Positions 1 through 9,438 of a stretch of 64,000 nt of DNA are shown one piece after another; position 1 is the first letter of the stretch, and the number at the start of each line of letters is the position of its first letter. The notes under the pieces are model-generated. The model was not told the origin of the DNA. It searched no databases and worked only from the letters and a program-made list of their open reading frames with translations. The DNA is from an uncultured Oscillospiraceae bacterium (lineage in GTDB: Bacteria; Bacillota; Clostridia; Oscillospirales; Oscillospiraceae). The DNA is taken from the NCBI GenBank assembly GCA_947629775.1, contig CANRFA010000006.1:23459-87458 (forward strand), in the 5' to 3' direction. A program made the position numbers and the translations under genes.

Positions 1-3
1 CGT

Positions 4-201
4 ATGACCCCGCTGGAAGGGGAAAACGGGCTGGCTGACTGGATGAAGATGTTTCTGGGGGTGCCCTTCGCAGGCCTGGAGGAGGAAACCGGGGAGGAAC
101 TGCGCCGGGAGGCGGCGGAACTTCTGCGGGACGACCTCTGTCGGGACGGCCGCTGGTATGCGGACTACGTGCGTCTGCGGATGAAAGCGGTCCGCCTGTG
201 A
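4..201 (+). CDS. C-terminal fragment of a probable class I SAM-dependent methyltransferase (5' end outside window)
   Basis: ORF open to the window edge; tail 'TPLEGENGLADWMKMF...WYADYVRLRMKAVR' resembles trans-aconitate methyltransferase-like C-termini. Confidence 0.5.
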   Translation: MTPLEGENGLADWMKMFLGVPFAGLEEETGEELRREAAELLRDDLCRDGRWYADYVRLRMKAVRL

Positions 202-309
202 GGGAATATCCCCATTCCCGTGTTCCATCCCGCTCCGGAGCGGGTGGGAGACGCGGGGCGACCGGAGCGGCGGAGAACCGCCTCCGGAATTCCGAAAGGA
301 GGATGCAGC

Positions 310-1971
310 ATGCCTGATTTTGATCCCCTGCGCTACGCCTATCCCTCCCGCCGCAATGTGGTTTACGCCCGGAAGGGGATGACCGCGTCCACGTCCCCCA
401 TGGCTTCCCAGGCGGGACTGGAGATGCTGAAGGCGGGGGGAAATGCCATGGATGCCGTCCTGGCCATGGCCGCCGTGATGCCTCTGGTGGAACCCACCAG
501 CAACGGACTGGGTTCGGACTGCTTCGCGCTGGTCTGGAGCGCGAAGGAGGGGAAGCTCTTTGGCCTCAACGGCTCCGGGGTGGCTCCCCAGGCCATCTCT
601 GCGGAGGAGGTGCGGCGCCGGGGCGGGGCCGGTTCCGAGCGGAGAACAGGAGCGGTGAATGAGACGGCGGTCCCGAAGGAGGGCTGGTGCCCCGTCATGG
701 TGCCCGGCGCCCCCGCGGCCTGGGCGGAACTCCGCCGCCGCTTCGGTACGAAGTCCATGGAGGAGATCATGGCGCCCGCCATGGCCTATGCCCGGGAGGG
801 CTTCGCCGTGCCCGTCAATGTGGCCCGGCTGTGGAACACCGGGATTCGCCGCTTTTCCGGCCCGTGCAAGGAGAATCCGGAACTGTTCGGGCCCTGGTTT
901 GCGTACTTTACGAAGGACGGAGCCCCCTATCGGGCGGGCGAGACCTTCCGGGCGCCGGAATACGCCCGCACGCTGGAGTCCCTGGCGGCCTCGGACTGCG
1001 AGAGCTGCTACCGGGGAGATCTCATGGAACAGATCGTGGCCTTCTCCCGGGCGACCGGCGGCTTCTTTACGGAGGAGGACTTCCGCAGCTACCGTCCCCA
1101 GTGGGTGGAGCCCATCTCCATCGACTACAAGGGGTATCAGGTGTGCGAGATTCCCCCCAACGGCCACGGGATCACCGCCCTCATGGCCCTCAACATCCTC
1201 AAGGGGATGGATCTTCCCCAGGAGCGGGACAGCGTGGAAGGGTTCCATCGGCAGATCGAGAGCGTGAAGCTGGCGTTTGTGGACGCAAAGAAGTATGTGG
1301 CGGATCCGAGGTACATGCGCGCGAAGGTGGCGGACATGCTCTCGAAGGACTACGCCGCCCGGCGGCGGGCTCTGATCGGGGAGCGGGCTCTGTACCCCGA
1401 GGCGGGAGATCCCTCCTGTGGCGGCACGGTATACTTCTGCGCCGCGGACGGCATGGGCAACATGGTGTCTTTCATCCAGTCCAACTACATGGGCTTCGGG
1501 TCCGGCGTGGTGGTGCCCGGCACCGGGATCAGCCTGCAGAACCGGGGAGCCAACTTCTCGCTGGATCCGGAGAGCGACAACTTCCTGGAGGGCGGCAAGA
1601 AGTCCTATCACACCATCATCCCCGGGTTCCTCTGCCGGGACGGAAAGCCGGTGGGGCCCTTCGGGGTCATGGGCGGCTTCATGCAGCCCCAGGGGCACGT
1701 CCAGGTGGTGGTGAACACGGTGGACTACCACATGAATCCCCAGGAGGCCCTGGACGCCCCCCGCTTTCAGTGGGTGGGGGAGAAACGGATCCAGCTGGAG
1801 CGGGAGGTGCCCGCCCATGTGGCCCAGGGGCTGGCGGCCCGGGGACACCAGGTGGAGATCGTCAACGCCAATCTGGAGATGGGTCGGGGCCAGATCATCT
1901 GGCGCCAGGAAGACGGCACGCTGGTGGGCGGCACGGAGCCCCGGGCGGACGGCACCATTGCCGCCTGGTAA
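310..1971 (+). CDS. Gamma-glutamyltransferase family protein (YwrD-like, no signal peptide)
   Basis: GGT motifs: ASQAGLEMLKAGGNAMDAVLA, GGTVYFCAADGMGNMVSFIQSNYMGFGSGVVVPGTGISLQNRG; RBS AAAGGAGG upstream of ATG 310. Confidence 0.9.
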   Translation: MPDFDPLRYAYPSRRNVVYARKGMTASTSPMASQAGLEMLKAGGNAMDAVLAMAAVMPLVEPTSNGLGSDCFALVWSAKEGKLFGLNGSGVAPQAISAEEVRRRGGAGSERRTGAVNETAVPKEGWCPVMVPGAPAAWAELRRRFGTKSMEEIMAPAMAYAREGFAVPVNVARLWNTGIRRFSGPCKENPELFGPWFAYFTKDGAPYRAGETFRAPEYARTLESLAASDCESCYRGDLMEQIVAFSRATGGFFTEEDFRSYRPQWVEPISIDYKGYQVCEIPPNGHGITALMALNILKGMDLPQERDSVEGFHRQIESVKLAFVDAKKYVADPRYMRAKVADMLSKDYAARRRALIGERALYPEAGDPSCGGTVYFCAADGMGNMVSFIQSNYMGFGSGVVVPGTGISLQNRGANFSLDPESDNFLEGGKKSYHTIIPGFLCRDGKPVGPFGVMGGFMQPQGHVQVVVNTVDYHMNPQEALDAPRFQWVGEKRIQLEREVPAHVAQGLAARGHQVEIVNANLEMGRGQIIWRQEDGTLVGGTEPRADGTIAAW

Positions 1972-2002
1972 ATCCAGACCCGGCAAAGAAGAGGCAGACA
2001 GC

Positions 2003-2039
2003 AAAACGGCGCGGTCCCAAGTGGGATCGCGCCGTTTTT
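2003..2039. terminator. Bidirectional rho-independent terminator between convergent genes
   Basis: AAACGGCGCGGTCCC-AAGT-GGGATCGCGCCGTTTTT hairpin. Confidence 0.8.
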
Positions 2040-2044
2040 CCGGT

Positions 2045-2770
2045 TCAGAGACTGAGACGCCGCCGCAGTTCCCGCAGGCGCTCCCGCCCGATGGGCAGCA
2101 CCGTGGAGGAACCCCGCACCCGAAGGGCGAAGCCGCTGTTCTTCCAGGGGAAGATGTCCTGGACGTAGCGCAGCTGCACCAGGCAGGTCTTGTGGATGCG
2201 GCAGAAGCCGTGGGAGGAGAGACGGTTTTCGTAGTCCGTGAGGGAGGAACTGTCCGTATAGCTGTTTCCGTCCAGCGTGTGTACCACGCAGCCCCGGCCG
2301 GCTCCGTCCGTTTCCACAAAGCAGATGTCCCCGATATCCAGCAGGATCGTGTGGCGGCTGGCACTGATGGCTACCCGGTCCTGAATCTGCTCCTGGGGTT
2401 CCGGGGTTACCTGAAGGGCCTCCATGCACTGATCCAGCACCTGCCGCACCCGGGCGGGATCGAAGGGTTTGAGGATGTAGTCGTCCACCCGCAGCTCGAA
2501 GGCCTGAACGGCGTACTCCGAGTAGGCCGTGGCGAAGACGATCTGGGCGGAGGGCATCAGGCGCCGGGCCAGTGAGGCGATGGTGGTGCCCTCCATGTCG
2601 CCGAGATGGATGTCGATGAAGAGGATATCGAAAGTCTCCTTCTCCAGGAGGGTCAGAATCTGGGCCCCGTTGCTGGCCTCGAAGATTTCGGCCTGGGGCA
2701 GGTGCTGGCGGATCTGATGGATCAGCTCCACCCGGGAATACTTTTCGTCGTCGATGACGGCAATGCGCAT
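2045..2770 (-). CDS. LytTR-family response regulator
   Basis: Receiver start MRIAVIDDEKYSR...DILFIDIHLG; C-terminal LytTR region (VAISASRHTILLDIGDICFVETDGAGRG...FCRIHKTCLVQLRYV). Confidence 0.93.
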   Translation of the reverse strand: MRIAVIDDEKYSRVELIHQIRQHLPQAEIFEASNGAQILTLLEKETFDILFIDIHLGDMEGTTIASLARRLMPSAQIVFATAYSEYAVQAFELRVDDYILKPFDPARVRQVLDQCMEALQVTPEPQEQIQDRVAISASRHTILLDIGDICFVETDGAGRGCVVHTLDGNSYTDSSSLTDYENRLSSHGFCRIHKTCLVQLRYVQDIFPWKNSGFALRVRGSSTVLPIGRERLRELRRRLSL

Positions 2771-4467
2771 CAGGATTCACTCCCTTCAGAGGCGGAGGGC
2801 GGAAGGACGTCGGGGTCCAGGGGCAGAGAGAAGGAGACGGTGGAGCCATGGTCCGTGCTCTCGATGGTAAACTGACAGCGGTCTCCGTAGATGCTGCGCA
2901 GCCGCTTGCGGACGTTGAAGAGCCCGGTGTAGGTGGGATCGTCCGGATCCTGCAGCTTTTTCAGCACCTGGGGCGGAAAGCCGTGGCCCTGGTCGGAGAC
3001 CCGGATGCGGGCCCGCTCCGCGTCCTGGCGAATAGAGATGTGGACCCGGCGGTCGTCCACGGAAACCATGCCGTGGCGGACCGCGTTTTCCACGATGGGC
3101 TGCAGGATGAGAGGCGGCAGGCGCAGGGCCGTGAGGTCTTCCGGCAGATCCCAGGTGACATGCAGGGCGTCCTCGAAGCGGGCCTCTGTCAGGAAGAGAT
3201 AGCTGTTGACGTTGGAGAGTTCCTGTTCCAGGGTCACGAAGGGCTCGTTGATGGTCAGGGTCTGACGGAAGTAGGTGGCCAGCACCAGAATGGTCTCCCG
3301 GGCCCGATCCGGGTCCGTCAGGCAGAGGGCGGAGATGGTATTGAGGGCGTTGAAGAGGAAGTGGGGGTTGATCTGGGACTGGAGCGCCCGCAGTTCCGCC
3401 TGTTGCCGCAGGGCGACCTCATGCTGCAGTTCGCCCAGTTCCAGCATGGAGGAGAACATCTGCGCCAGACTCTCCGCCACCCGCATATCCGCCTCCAGAA
3501 CCAGATTGGGCCCCAGAGGCACCACCAGGAGCAGGACGCCAGTGGCCCGTCCGTCCCACAGCAGGGGATATGCGAGAAGGACCTGGTCCTCTCCGTCGGA
3601 AACGGGCCAGGCGTTCCGGGAGACAATCCGCTTCTTCTCCGTCAGAGCCCGCAGAGCGGGAACAGGAAGAGAAGAGTCCGGAAGCCGGATGCCGCTGGCG
3701 GCCAGGATCCGCTCGGTATCGGTCAGGACCACCTGAAAATCCGGCAGGCTGGCCCGGACGGTGTCCGCCGCCTGCTGCAGGGCGGTCCGGTTGGAGAACC
3801 CCTCCCGCAGATAGGGCAGGCACTTCTGGGCGATGTAGAGAGCGAGAGACTGCTGTTCCGCCATTTCCAGGGTCCGGTCCCGGTACAGCCGGTCCATGAG
3901 GCCCATGAAGAGCGCCATGCCGATGGAATTGACGATGATCTTGGGCAGGAGAATGGCTTCCTCCAGGGCGATGGCGTCCTCCAGCGGGCGGGAGAGAAGC
4001 AGGATGAAGACACACTGGAGCGCCTCCGCCGCGACGACCAGGGCCACCAGAGCCAGGTAGCGCCGACGCACCCGCACGTACCAGGGCCCCGCCAGTACGC
4101 CGATGACCCCGAAGAAGAAGGTGCCCACGGCGCAGGCCAGGGAGGTGAAACCGGAGGGGTCGTAGAAATAGCGGTGCAGGCCGCTGAGAGCCCCCGCCAG
4201 CAGCCCGGGAACCGGACCTCCCAGGAGGCCGGCGGCCATGGTGGAGATCACCCTGGTGTTGACAACCGCTCCCTGAAATTCCAGTCCCGTGTAGGTGCAG
4301 GTGATGGACATCGCGCCGAAAATGACGCCGAGTGCCATCTGACTTGAAAAAGAACGACGCCGATCCTTCAAAATGGCCCGCAGCGGACGCAGCTCTGTCA
4401 GGCAGGCGGCCACCAGCAGGATCAGGCTGATATTGAGGAGAAGGTGGATCAGAAGGCTGTTTTTCAC
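2770..4467 (-). CDS. LytS-type sensor histidine kinase (5TMR_LYT + GAF-like + HisKA_7TM/HATPase)
   Basis: Membrane N-terminus; RALQSQINPHFLFNALNTI H-box; ATPase motifs; GTG start 4467 with GGAAGGA RBS; ATGA overlap with the regulator. Confidence 0.9.
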   Translation of the reverse strand: MKNSLLIHLLLNISLILLVAACLTELRPLRAILKDRRRSFSSQMALGVIFGAMSITCTYTGLEFQGAVVNTRVISTMAAGLLGGPVPGLLAGALSGLHRYFYDPSGFTSLACAVGTFFFGVIGVLAGPWYVRVRRRYLALVALVVAAEALQCVFILLLSRPLEDAIALEEAILLPKIIVNSIGMALFMGLMDRLYRDRTLEMAEQQSLALYIAQKCLPYLREGFSNRTALQQAADTVRASLPDFQVVLTDTERILAASGIRLPDSSLPVPALRALTEKKRIVSRNAWPVSDGEDQVLLAYPLLWDGRATGVLLLVVPLGPNLVLEADMRVAESLAQMFSSMLELGELQHEVALRQQAELRALQSQINPHFLFNALNTISALCLTDPDRARETILVLATYFRQTLTINEPFVTLEQELSNVNSYLFLTEARFEDALHVTWDLPEDLTALRLPPLILQPIVENAVRHGMVSVDDRRVHISIRQDAERARIRVSDQGHGFPPQVLKKLQDPDDPTYTGLFNVRKRLRSIYGDRCQFTIESTDHGSTVSFSLPLDPDVLPPSASEGSES

Positions 4468-4575
4468 GGGAAATCCTTCCTTCAGAAGGAGAAATGGAGG
4501 AGAGACGGAAACTGCTGTCATGATAACACAGGAGTTCGGGAAATGCAAGAGGGGATCTGGAATCCTTCATTTTTA

Positions 4576-4606
4576 ACCGTTCCCCGGGAAAAACCTACCG
4601 TTCTCC
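4576..4606 (+). promoter_or_regulatory. Candidate LytTR direct-repeat operator (ACCGTTC x2, 21-bp spacing)
   Basis: ACCGTTCCCC at 4576 and ACCGTTCTCC at 4597, upstream of the TAXI-TRAP promoter. Confidence 0.6.
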
Positions 4607-4636
4607 CTGGAAAATCGACAGGTGCCCGGAATTTCG

Positions 4637-4664
4637 TTGACGGATGTTCCGGGTGGCGTAAAAT
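4637..4664 (+). promoter_or_regulatory. Sigma70-type promoter for TAXI-TRAP operon
   Basis: TTGACG-N16-TAAAAT. Confidence 0.65.
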
Positions 4665-4769
4665 GAATGGCGTTCATGAATCTGTGCCCGAAGCGCATGG
4701 AATGGCATGGACGCCGGCGCGTGAGACGCCGGCGAAGGAAACGAAATTTCGAGAAAAGGAGCGATCACC

Positions 4770-5891
4770 ATGAAACGAATCCTTGCCCTGACCCTTGCTC
4801 TCTGCATGGCGCTGTCGCTTGCGGCCTGCGGCGGCGGCTCCAGCAGCTCCGGCGGTGCCGCCAGTTCCGGCGCTTCTTCCGCCGGCGGTGCTGCCAGTTC
4901 CGGCGCCTCTTCCACCGGTGGCGCTGCCAGCTCCGGCGCCGCTTCCAGCGCGGGCGGCAGCCAGGCTTCCGGCGAAGCCAGCGGCCACGGCCTGACCGCC
5001 GAAGAGCGGGCCAACGAGTTCGTCACCGTCGGCACCGGCCCGACCTCCGGTGTCTACTTCCCCGTTGGCGGCGCGTTCGCCACCGCTCTGCAGGACTACG
5101 GCTATAACACCTCTGCGGAGGCCACCAACGCTTCCGGTCAGAACATCACCAACATCCTCAACGGCGACGCCGAGATCGCCATTGCCATGCAGGACTCCGT
5201 CATGCAGGCCTACACCGCCACCGGCGCCTATGAGGGCCAGGAGGCTGCCACCGGGCTGAAAGCCATGATGCGTCTGTGGCCCAACTACGTGCAGCTGGTG
5301 ACCGTGGAGAGCACCGGCATCAAGTCCGTCTCGGATCTGAAGGGCAAGCGCGTGGGTGTCGGCGCGGCCAACTCCGGCGTGGAAATCAACGCCCGTATGA
5401 TCCTGGAAGCCTATGGCATGAGCTATGACGACATTACTGAGGACTACCTGGCTTACGGCGAGGCCATCGAGGCCATGAAGAACGGCCAGTGCGACGCCGT
5501 GTTCGTCACCTCCGGTCTGCCCAACGCCACCGTCATGGAGCTGAGCAACCAGTACGACATGGTGCTGGTGCCCATTGACGGCGAAGGCCGGGACAAGCTG
5601 ACCAGCGAGAATCCCTACTATGCCGCCTCCACCATTCCCGCTAACACCTATAACAACACCGAGGACGTGGAAGGCGTCTTTGTGTACAATATCATGCTGG
5701 TCCGGGAGGACCTGAGCAACGAGATGGTCTACGACATGCTGGAGGGTATCTTCGCCAACATCGACACCATCAAGGCCTCCCACAACACCGCCGATGAGAA
5801 CATTGACATCACCTTCGGTGTCAGCGACATCCAGCTGCCGCTCCATCCCGGCGCGGAGCAGTTCTGGAAGGACCAGGGCTACATCGACTGA
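4770..5891 (+). CDS. TAXI family TRAP transporter solute-binding lipoprotein
   Basis: Lipobox LAACGGG; 'FVTVGTGPTSGVYFPVGGAFATAL' TAXI motif; start of TRAP operon. Confidence 0.92.
   Translation: MKRILALTLALCMALSLAACGGGSSSSGGAASSGASSAGGAASSGASSTGGAASSGAASSAGGSQASGEASGHGLTAEERANEFVTVGTGPTSGVYFPVGGAFATALQDYGYNTSAEATNASGQNITNILNGDAEIAIAMQDSVMQAYTATGAYEGQEAATGLKAMMRLWPNYVQLVTVESTGIKSVSDLKGKRVGVGAANSGVEINARMILEAYGMSYDDITEDYLAYGEAIEAMKNGQCDAVFVTSGLPNATVMELSNQYDMVLVPIDGEGRDKLTSENPYYAASTIPANTYNNTEDVEGVFVYNIMLVREDLSNEMVYDMLEGIFANIDTIKASHNTADENIDITFGVSDIQLPLHPGAEQFWKDQGYID
4845..4960 (+). repeat. In-frame ~30-nt tandem repeat encoding a Ser/Gly/Ala linker (GGAASSGASS-like)
   Basis: Protein GGAASSGASSAGGAASSGASSTGGAASSGAASSAGG; repeated GCCAGTTCCGGCGC units. 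Confidence 0.8.
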
Positions 5892-5936
5892 ATCGGACCA
5901 TAAACGCAACCACAGCTGACTTCGGACCCAAAGACG

Positions 5937-5980
5937 GGGCGGTGCGGGTGACGGCATCCGTTGCCCGCGCCGCCCTTTTT
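5937..5980 (+). terminator. Intra-operonic terminator/attenuator between SBP and DUF1850 gene
   Basis: GGGCGGTGCGGG-loop-CCCGCGCCGCCC-TTTTT. Confidence 0.75.
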
Positions 5981-6000
5981 CGGAATCGAGAAGAGAGACC

Positions 6001-6507
6001 ATGAAACTGACAAAACGACGGGCCGTCTGCGCGGTCCTCCTGCTGGCGCTCCTTGCGGCCTTTGTGTGCTGGGCCTTTGTGATGCCGGCGGGGACCTGGT
6101 TCCGGCTCTACGACCGGGAGCGGAAGGAGACGGTGCTGGCCGTCCCCGTCCGGCCGGGGGACCGGTTCAGTCTGGAGATTGAACACTCCTTCGAGCACAT
6201 CCCCTGGTTCGAGTACTATACCGTTACGGAGGATCTCCAGTTCAACCTGGATGCCATTGCCGTAGCCGGGTACGGCGCCGGCATCCCGGCTGAAATGGAT
6301 GTGCCGACCCACATCGACGAGAACGGTATGGTCTGGATGGAAGAGATCAACAGCGTATTTCCCGAGTTCCGCTGGATCACTTCGTCCACCTATATGAAGG
6401 TCTTCACCCTCAACGACGAGGAGATCTTCGACTTCCGCACGCTGCCGGACGCCAGTAAGATCCTCGGAGAAATTGTCACCAAAAGGGGGTATCTGTCCCG
6501 TGTCTGA
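6001..6507 (+). CDS. DUF1850 domain-containing protein
   Basis: Small exported protein between TAXI SBP and TRAP permease; 'FSLEIEHSFEHIPWFEYYTV'. Confidence 0.85.
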   Translation: MKLTKRRAVCAVLLLALLAAFVCWAFVMPAGTWFRLYDRERKETVLAVPVRPGDRFSLEIEHSFEHIPWFEYYTVTEDLQFNLDAIAVAGYGAGIPAEMDVPTHIDENGMVWMEEINSVFPEFRWITSSTYMKVFTLNDEEIFDFRTLPDASKILGEIVTKRGYLSRV

Positions 6508-8512
6508 ACAGGAAAAGAACATGATCGCCCCGGAGGCCGCGCCTGTGGACGCCGCCAAAGGCGCCGAGATCATGGAGAAGTACGAAAAGGAATCCCGGAC
6601 CAGAACCTTTGAGTGGGACTGGCTGAAGAAGTGCGTATACATTCTCTGCCTGGCCTTCACCATCTATCACCTGGCCTACGCCTCCGGCATCCGGCTTCTG
6701 CAGATGGTTTCCATCAAGCACTACGCCATTCACGTGGGGCTGGTGCTGGTTCTGGGCTTCATCTTCTATCCGGCCTTCAAAAAATCCAGCCGGAAGAAGA
6801 TCTCCTGGTATGACTGGATCTTTATTGCTCTGTCTGCCTTCATGCCCATCTACATCTTTGTCCGCTATCCCACCTTCATCAGCACCGGTTTCCAGGGCGA
6901 GACCATCGACGTTGTGGTGGGCACCATCCTTATCCTCCTGGTAATGGAGTGCTCCCGGCGTATCAGCGGACCGGCCCTGACGATCCTCTCCGCCATCTTC
7001 CTGGTCTACGGCGTCTTCGGACGCTCGTTCCCCTGGATCTTCAAGCACCGGGGTTACACCTGGCACCGGATCGTCACCTATCTGACCACCGATATCTATG
7101 GCATCTACGGCACTTCGGTGGGCGTTTCCTCCACCTACATCGTGCTGTTCATCATCTTTGGCGAGGTCATGAACAAGTGCGGCATGGGGCAGTTTTTCAA
7201 CGACATCGCCAACGCCCTGGCCGGACATACCAAGGGCGGCCCCGCCAAGGTGGCTGTGCTGGCCTCCGGCTTCCTGGGTTCCATCAACGGCTCCGCGGTG
7301 GCCAACGTGGTAACCACCGGCACCTTCACCATCCCTCTGATGAAGAAGACCGGCTACACGAAAGAGTTTGCCGGCGCCGTGGAAGCCACCGCTTCCGTGG
7401 GCGGCCAGCTGCTGCCTCCCATCATGGGCGCCGCCGCCTTCGTCATGGCGGAGACCCTGGGCGTCAAGTACGGAGCCGTCATCAAGGCCGCCGTGCTGCC
7501 CGCCCTCATCTACTATCTGGGGATCATCATTCAGGTACAGATGCGGGCCACGAAGGATCACCTGCTGGGGCTCCCGAAGGATCAGATGCCCAAGGTGGGG
7601 CAGGTCATGCGGGACCGGGGGCACCTGCTGATCCCGATCCTCTTCCTGCTCTACATGCTGATCTGGAGCGGGAGAACGGTCATCTTCAGCGCCTTCTGGA
7701 CCATCGTCTTCACGATTGTGGTGGCGGAGCTGCGGCCCATCAGCCGCATGTCCATCAAGGATATCTGCGACGCCTTTGTGGCGGGAGCGAAATCCACTGT
7801 CTCCGTCGCCATCGCCTGCGCCTGCGTGGGTATCATCGTGGGCGTCTGCGGCCTTACCGGCTTTGCCCTCAACGTGGCCCGGGCGATTGTCAGCATCGGC
7901 ACCAGCGCTGTGCCGAACATGCCCAATGTGAGCCTCTTCCTGACCCTGCTCTTCACCATGGTGACCTGCATGATCCTGGGCATGGGCCTGCCGTCCATCC
8001 CCTCCTACCTGATCACCGCCACCATCGCCGCGCCGGCCCTGGTGCAGCTGGGTCAGCCGGATATCGCGGCCCACATGTTCTGCTTCTACTTCGCCATGTT
8101 CGCCAACCTGACGCCTCCTGTGGCCCTGGCTTCCTTCGCGGCGGCGGGCCTCTCCGGCGGCAATCCCATGAAGACAGGCTGGCAGTCGGTGAAGCTGGCG
8201 CTGGCCGGCTTCATCGTCCCGTACATGTTCGTGTTCAACCCGCAGCTGCTGCTGGAGAACGTGACCATCGCCTCCGGCATCCAGGTGATGGTTACCGCCT
8301 GCGTGGGCGTGCTGCTGATTGCGGCGGCGGTAGAGGGCTACCTCTACGGACGGATGAACGTCCTGACCCGGATCATCGCCGGCGTGGGGGCCTTCCTCCT
8401 GATCGACAGCGGCCTGGTGACGGATATCGCCGGCATCGTCTGCCTGGTACTCATCATTGCCCTGCAGAAACTGGTGTTCCAGCGCCATCACAACGGCACG
8501 GTATCCGCATAA
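6500..8512 (+). CDS. TRAP transporter permease, fused small+large subunit (4TM/12TM)
   Basis: Multi-TM; 'GHTKGGPAKVAVLASGFLGSINGSAVANVVTTGTFTIPLMKKTGY' is diagnostic of fused TRAP permeases; GTG start overlaps previous stop. Confidence 0.93.
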   Translation: MSEQEKNMIAPEAAPVDAAKGAEIMEKYEKESRTRTFEWDWLKKCVYILCLAFTIYHLAYASGIRLLQMVSIKHYAIHVGLVLVLGFIFYPAFKKSSRKKISWYDWIFIALSAFMPIYIFVRYPTFISTGFQGETIDVVVGTILILLVMECSRRISGPALTILSAIFLVYGVFGRSFPWIFKHRGYTWHRIVTYLTTDIYGIYGTSVGVSSTYIVLFIIFGEVMNKCGMGQFFNDIANALAGHTKGGPAKVAVLASGFLGSINGSAVANVVTTGTFTIPLMKKTGYTKEFAGAVEATASVGGQLLPPIMGAAAFVMAETLGVKYGAVIKAAVLPALIYYLGIIIQVQMRATKDHLLGLPKDQMPKVGQVMRDRGHLLIPILFLLYMLIWSGRTVIFSAFWTIVFTIVVAELRPISRMSIKDICDAFVAGAKSTVSVAIACACVGIIVGVCGLTGFALNVARAIVSIGTSAVPNMPNVSLFLTLLFTMVTCMILGMGLPSIPSYLITATIAAPALVQLGQPDIAAHMFCFYFAMFANLTPPVALASFAAAGLSGGNPMKTGWQSVKLALAGFIVPYMFVFNPQLLLENVTIASGIQVMVTACVGVLLIAAAVEGYLYGRMNVLTRIIAGVGAFLLIDSGLVTDIAGIVCLVLIIALQKLVFQRHHNGTVSA

Positions 8513-8594
8513 CATCACCGGACCGTTCCGCAGAACCGGACCGGACCACAACCGAAAACGAAACCGGCTGGCAACATACAGCCGGATATGAGAC

Positions 8595-8640
8595 AGAAGC
8601 ACGGAGACAGGAGAGGCATCCTGACTCCGTGCTTCTTTTT
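8595..8640 (+). terminator. Rho-independent terminator of TRAP operon
   Basis: AGAAGCACGGAG ... CTCCGTGCTTCTTTTT. Confidence 0.85.
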
Positions 8641-8792
8641 CTGCTCCTGGCGTCGGAACTCTCCTTTCCGGGGCGAGGTCCGCGTCCGGCTGCGTGGGAG
8701 CGGGACGCTGGTGCGGGGATCCTGTGGAGGGGAACGGGTCGCCGGCCGGTCCCCGGTTCCCGAATTCTCCGCTTCGCAGGCAAATGTTCCCC

Positions 8793-8836
8793 TTGACAGC
8801 GGGCGTAGACCGGTCTAAAATACTAACAGTGTTAGT
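8793..8836 (+). promoter_or_regulatory. Promoter plus TetR-type operator (ACTAAC-AGT-GTTAGT)
   Basis: TTGACA-N17-TAAAAT immediately followed by a perfect 6-bp-arm palindrome at 8822-8836, upstream of the TetR gene. Confidence 0.8.
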
Positions 8837-8856
8837 TTTGGAAGGAGGAATCCCCT

Positions 8857-9438
8857 GTGCCAAGACAGGGACTGACCCGGCGGGCCGTTGTGGAGACCGC
8901 CGTACAGATGATCGAGGCGAATGGTCTGGACCGCTTTTCGCTGCGGGAACTGGCCCGTACTCTGCAGGTGAAGCCCGCTTCCCTCTACAACCACGTGAAC
9001 AGCGCGGACGATCTGCACACGGAGATCGGGTATTACGCCATCGCCCGCATGAAGGAGGCCCAGCTGGCCGCCATCGATGGAAAGACCGGAGACGAAGCGG
9101 TTCTGGCGCTGGCCATGGCGTATTACCGGTTCGGAAAGGAGCATCCGGAGCTGTACCGGGTGATCCTCTCCCTGCCGATGATCCGAAACGACGCCCTGCA
9201 GACCGCGGCCGGGGACATTGTGGAGCCCATCATGCGGGCCATGGACGCCTATGAGCTGACGCTGGAGCAGAAGATGCACCTGCAGCGGGTCCTGCGCAGC
9301 ATCCTGCACGGATTTCTGACTCAGGAGGCGGCGGGCTGTTTCCGTCACTTCCCGGTGGAGCTTTCGGATAGTCTGCAGATGGCTCTGCGGGGGTTCCTTC
9401 TGCTTCTGCGCAGTCCGGAAAGCGGGGCGAGGGCATGA
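8857..9438 (+). CDS. TetR/AcrR family transcriptional regulator
   Basis: N-terminal HTH 'LTRRAVVETAVQMIEANGLDRFSLRELARTLQVKPASLYNHV'; GTG start with GAAGGAGG. Confidence 0.92.
   Translation: MPRQGLTRRAVVETAVQMIEANGLDRFSLRELARTLQVKPASLYNHVNSADDLHTEIGYYAIARMKEAQLAAIDGKTGDEAVLALAMAYYRFGKEHPELYRVILSLPMIRNDALQTAAGDIVEPIMRAMDAYELTLEQKMHLQRVLRSILHGFLTQEAAGCFRHFPVELSDSLQMALRGFLLLLRSPESGARA

Noticed and set aside
4674-6002. 442-aa minus-strand ORF with GTGST repeats
   Set aside because: Antisense of the TAXI gene; apparent repeats are just the complement of its linker repeat.
6476-8863. 795-aa minus-strand ORF
   Set aside because: Antisense of the fused TRAP permease; translation is H/Q/G/D-rich, typical shadow ORF.
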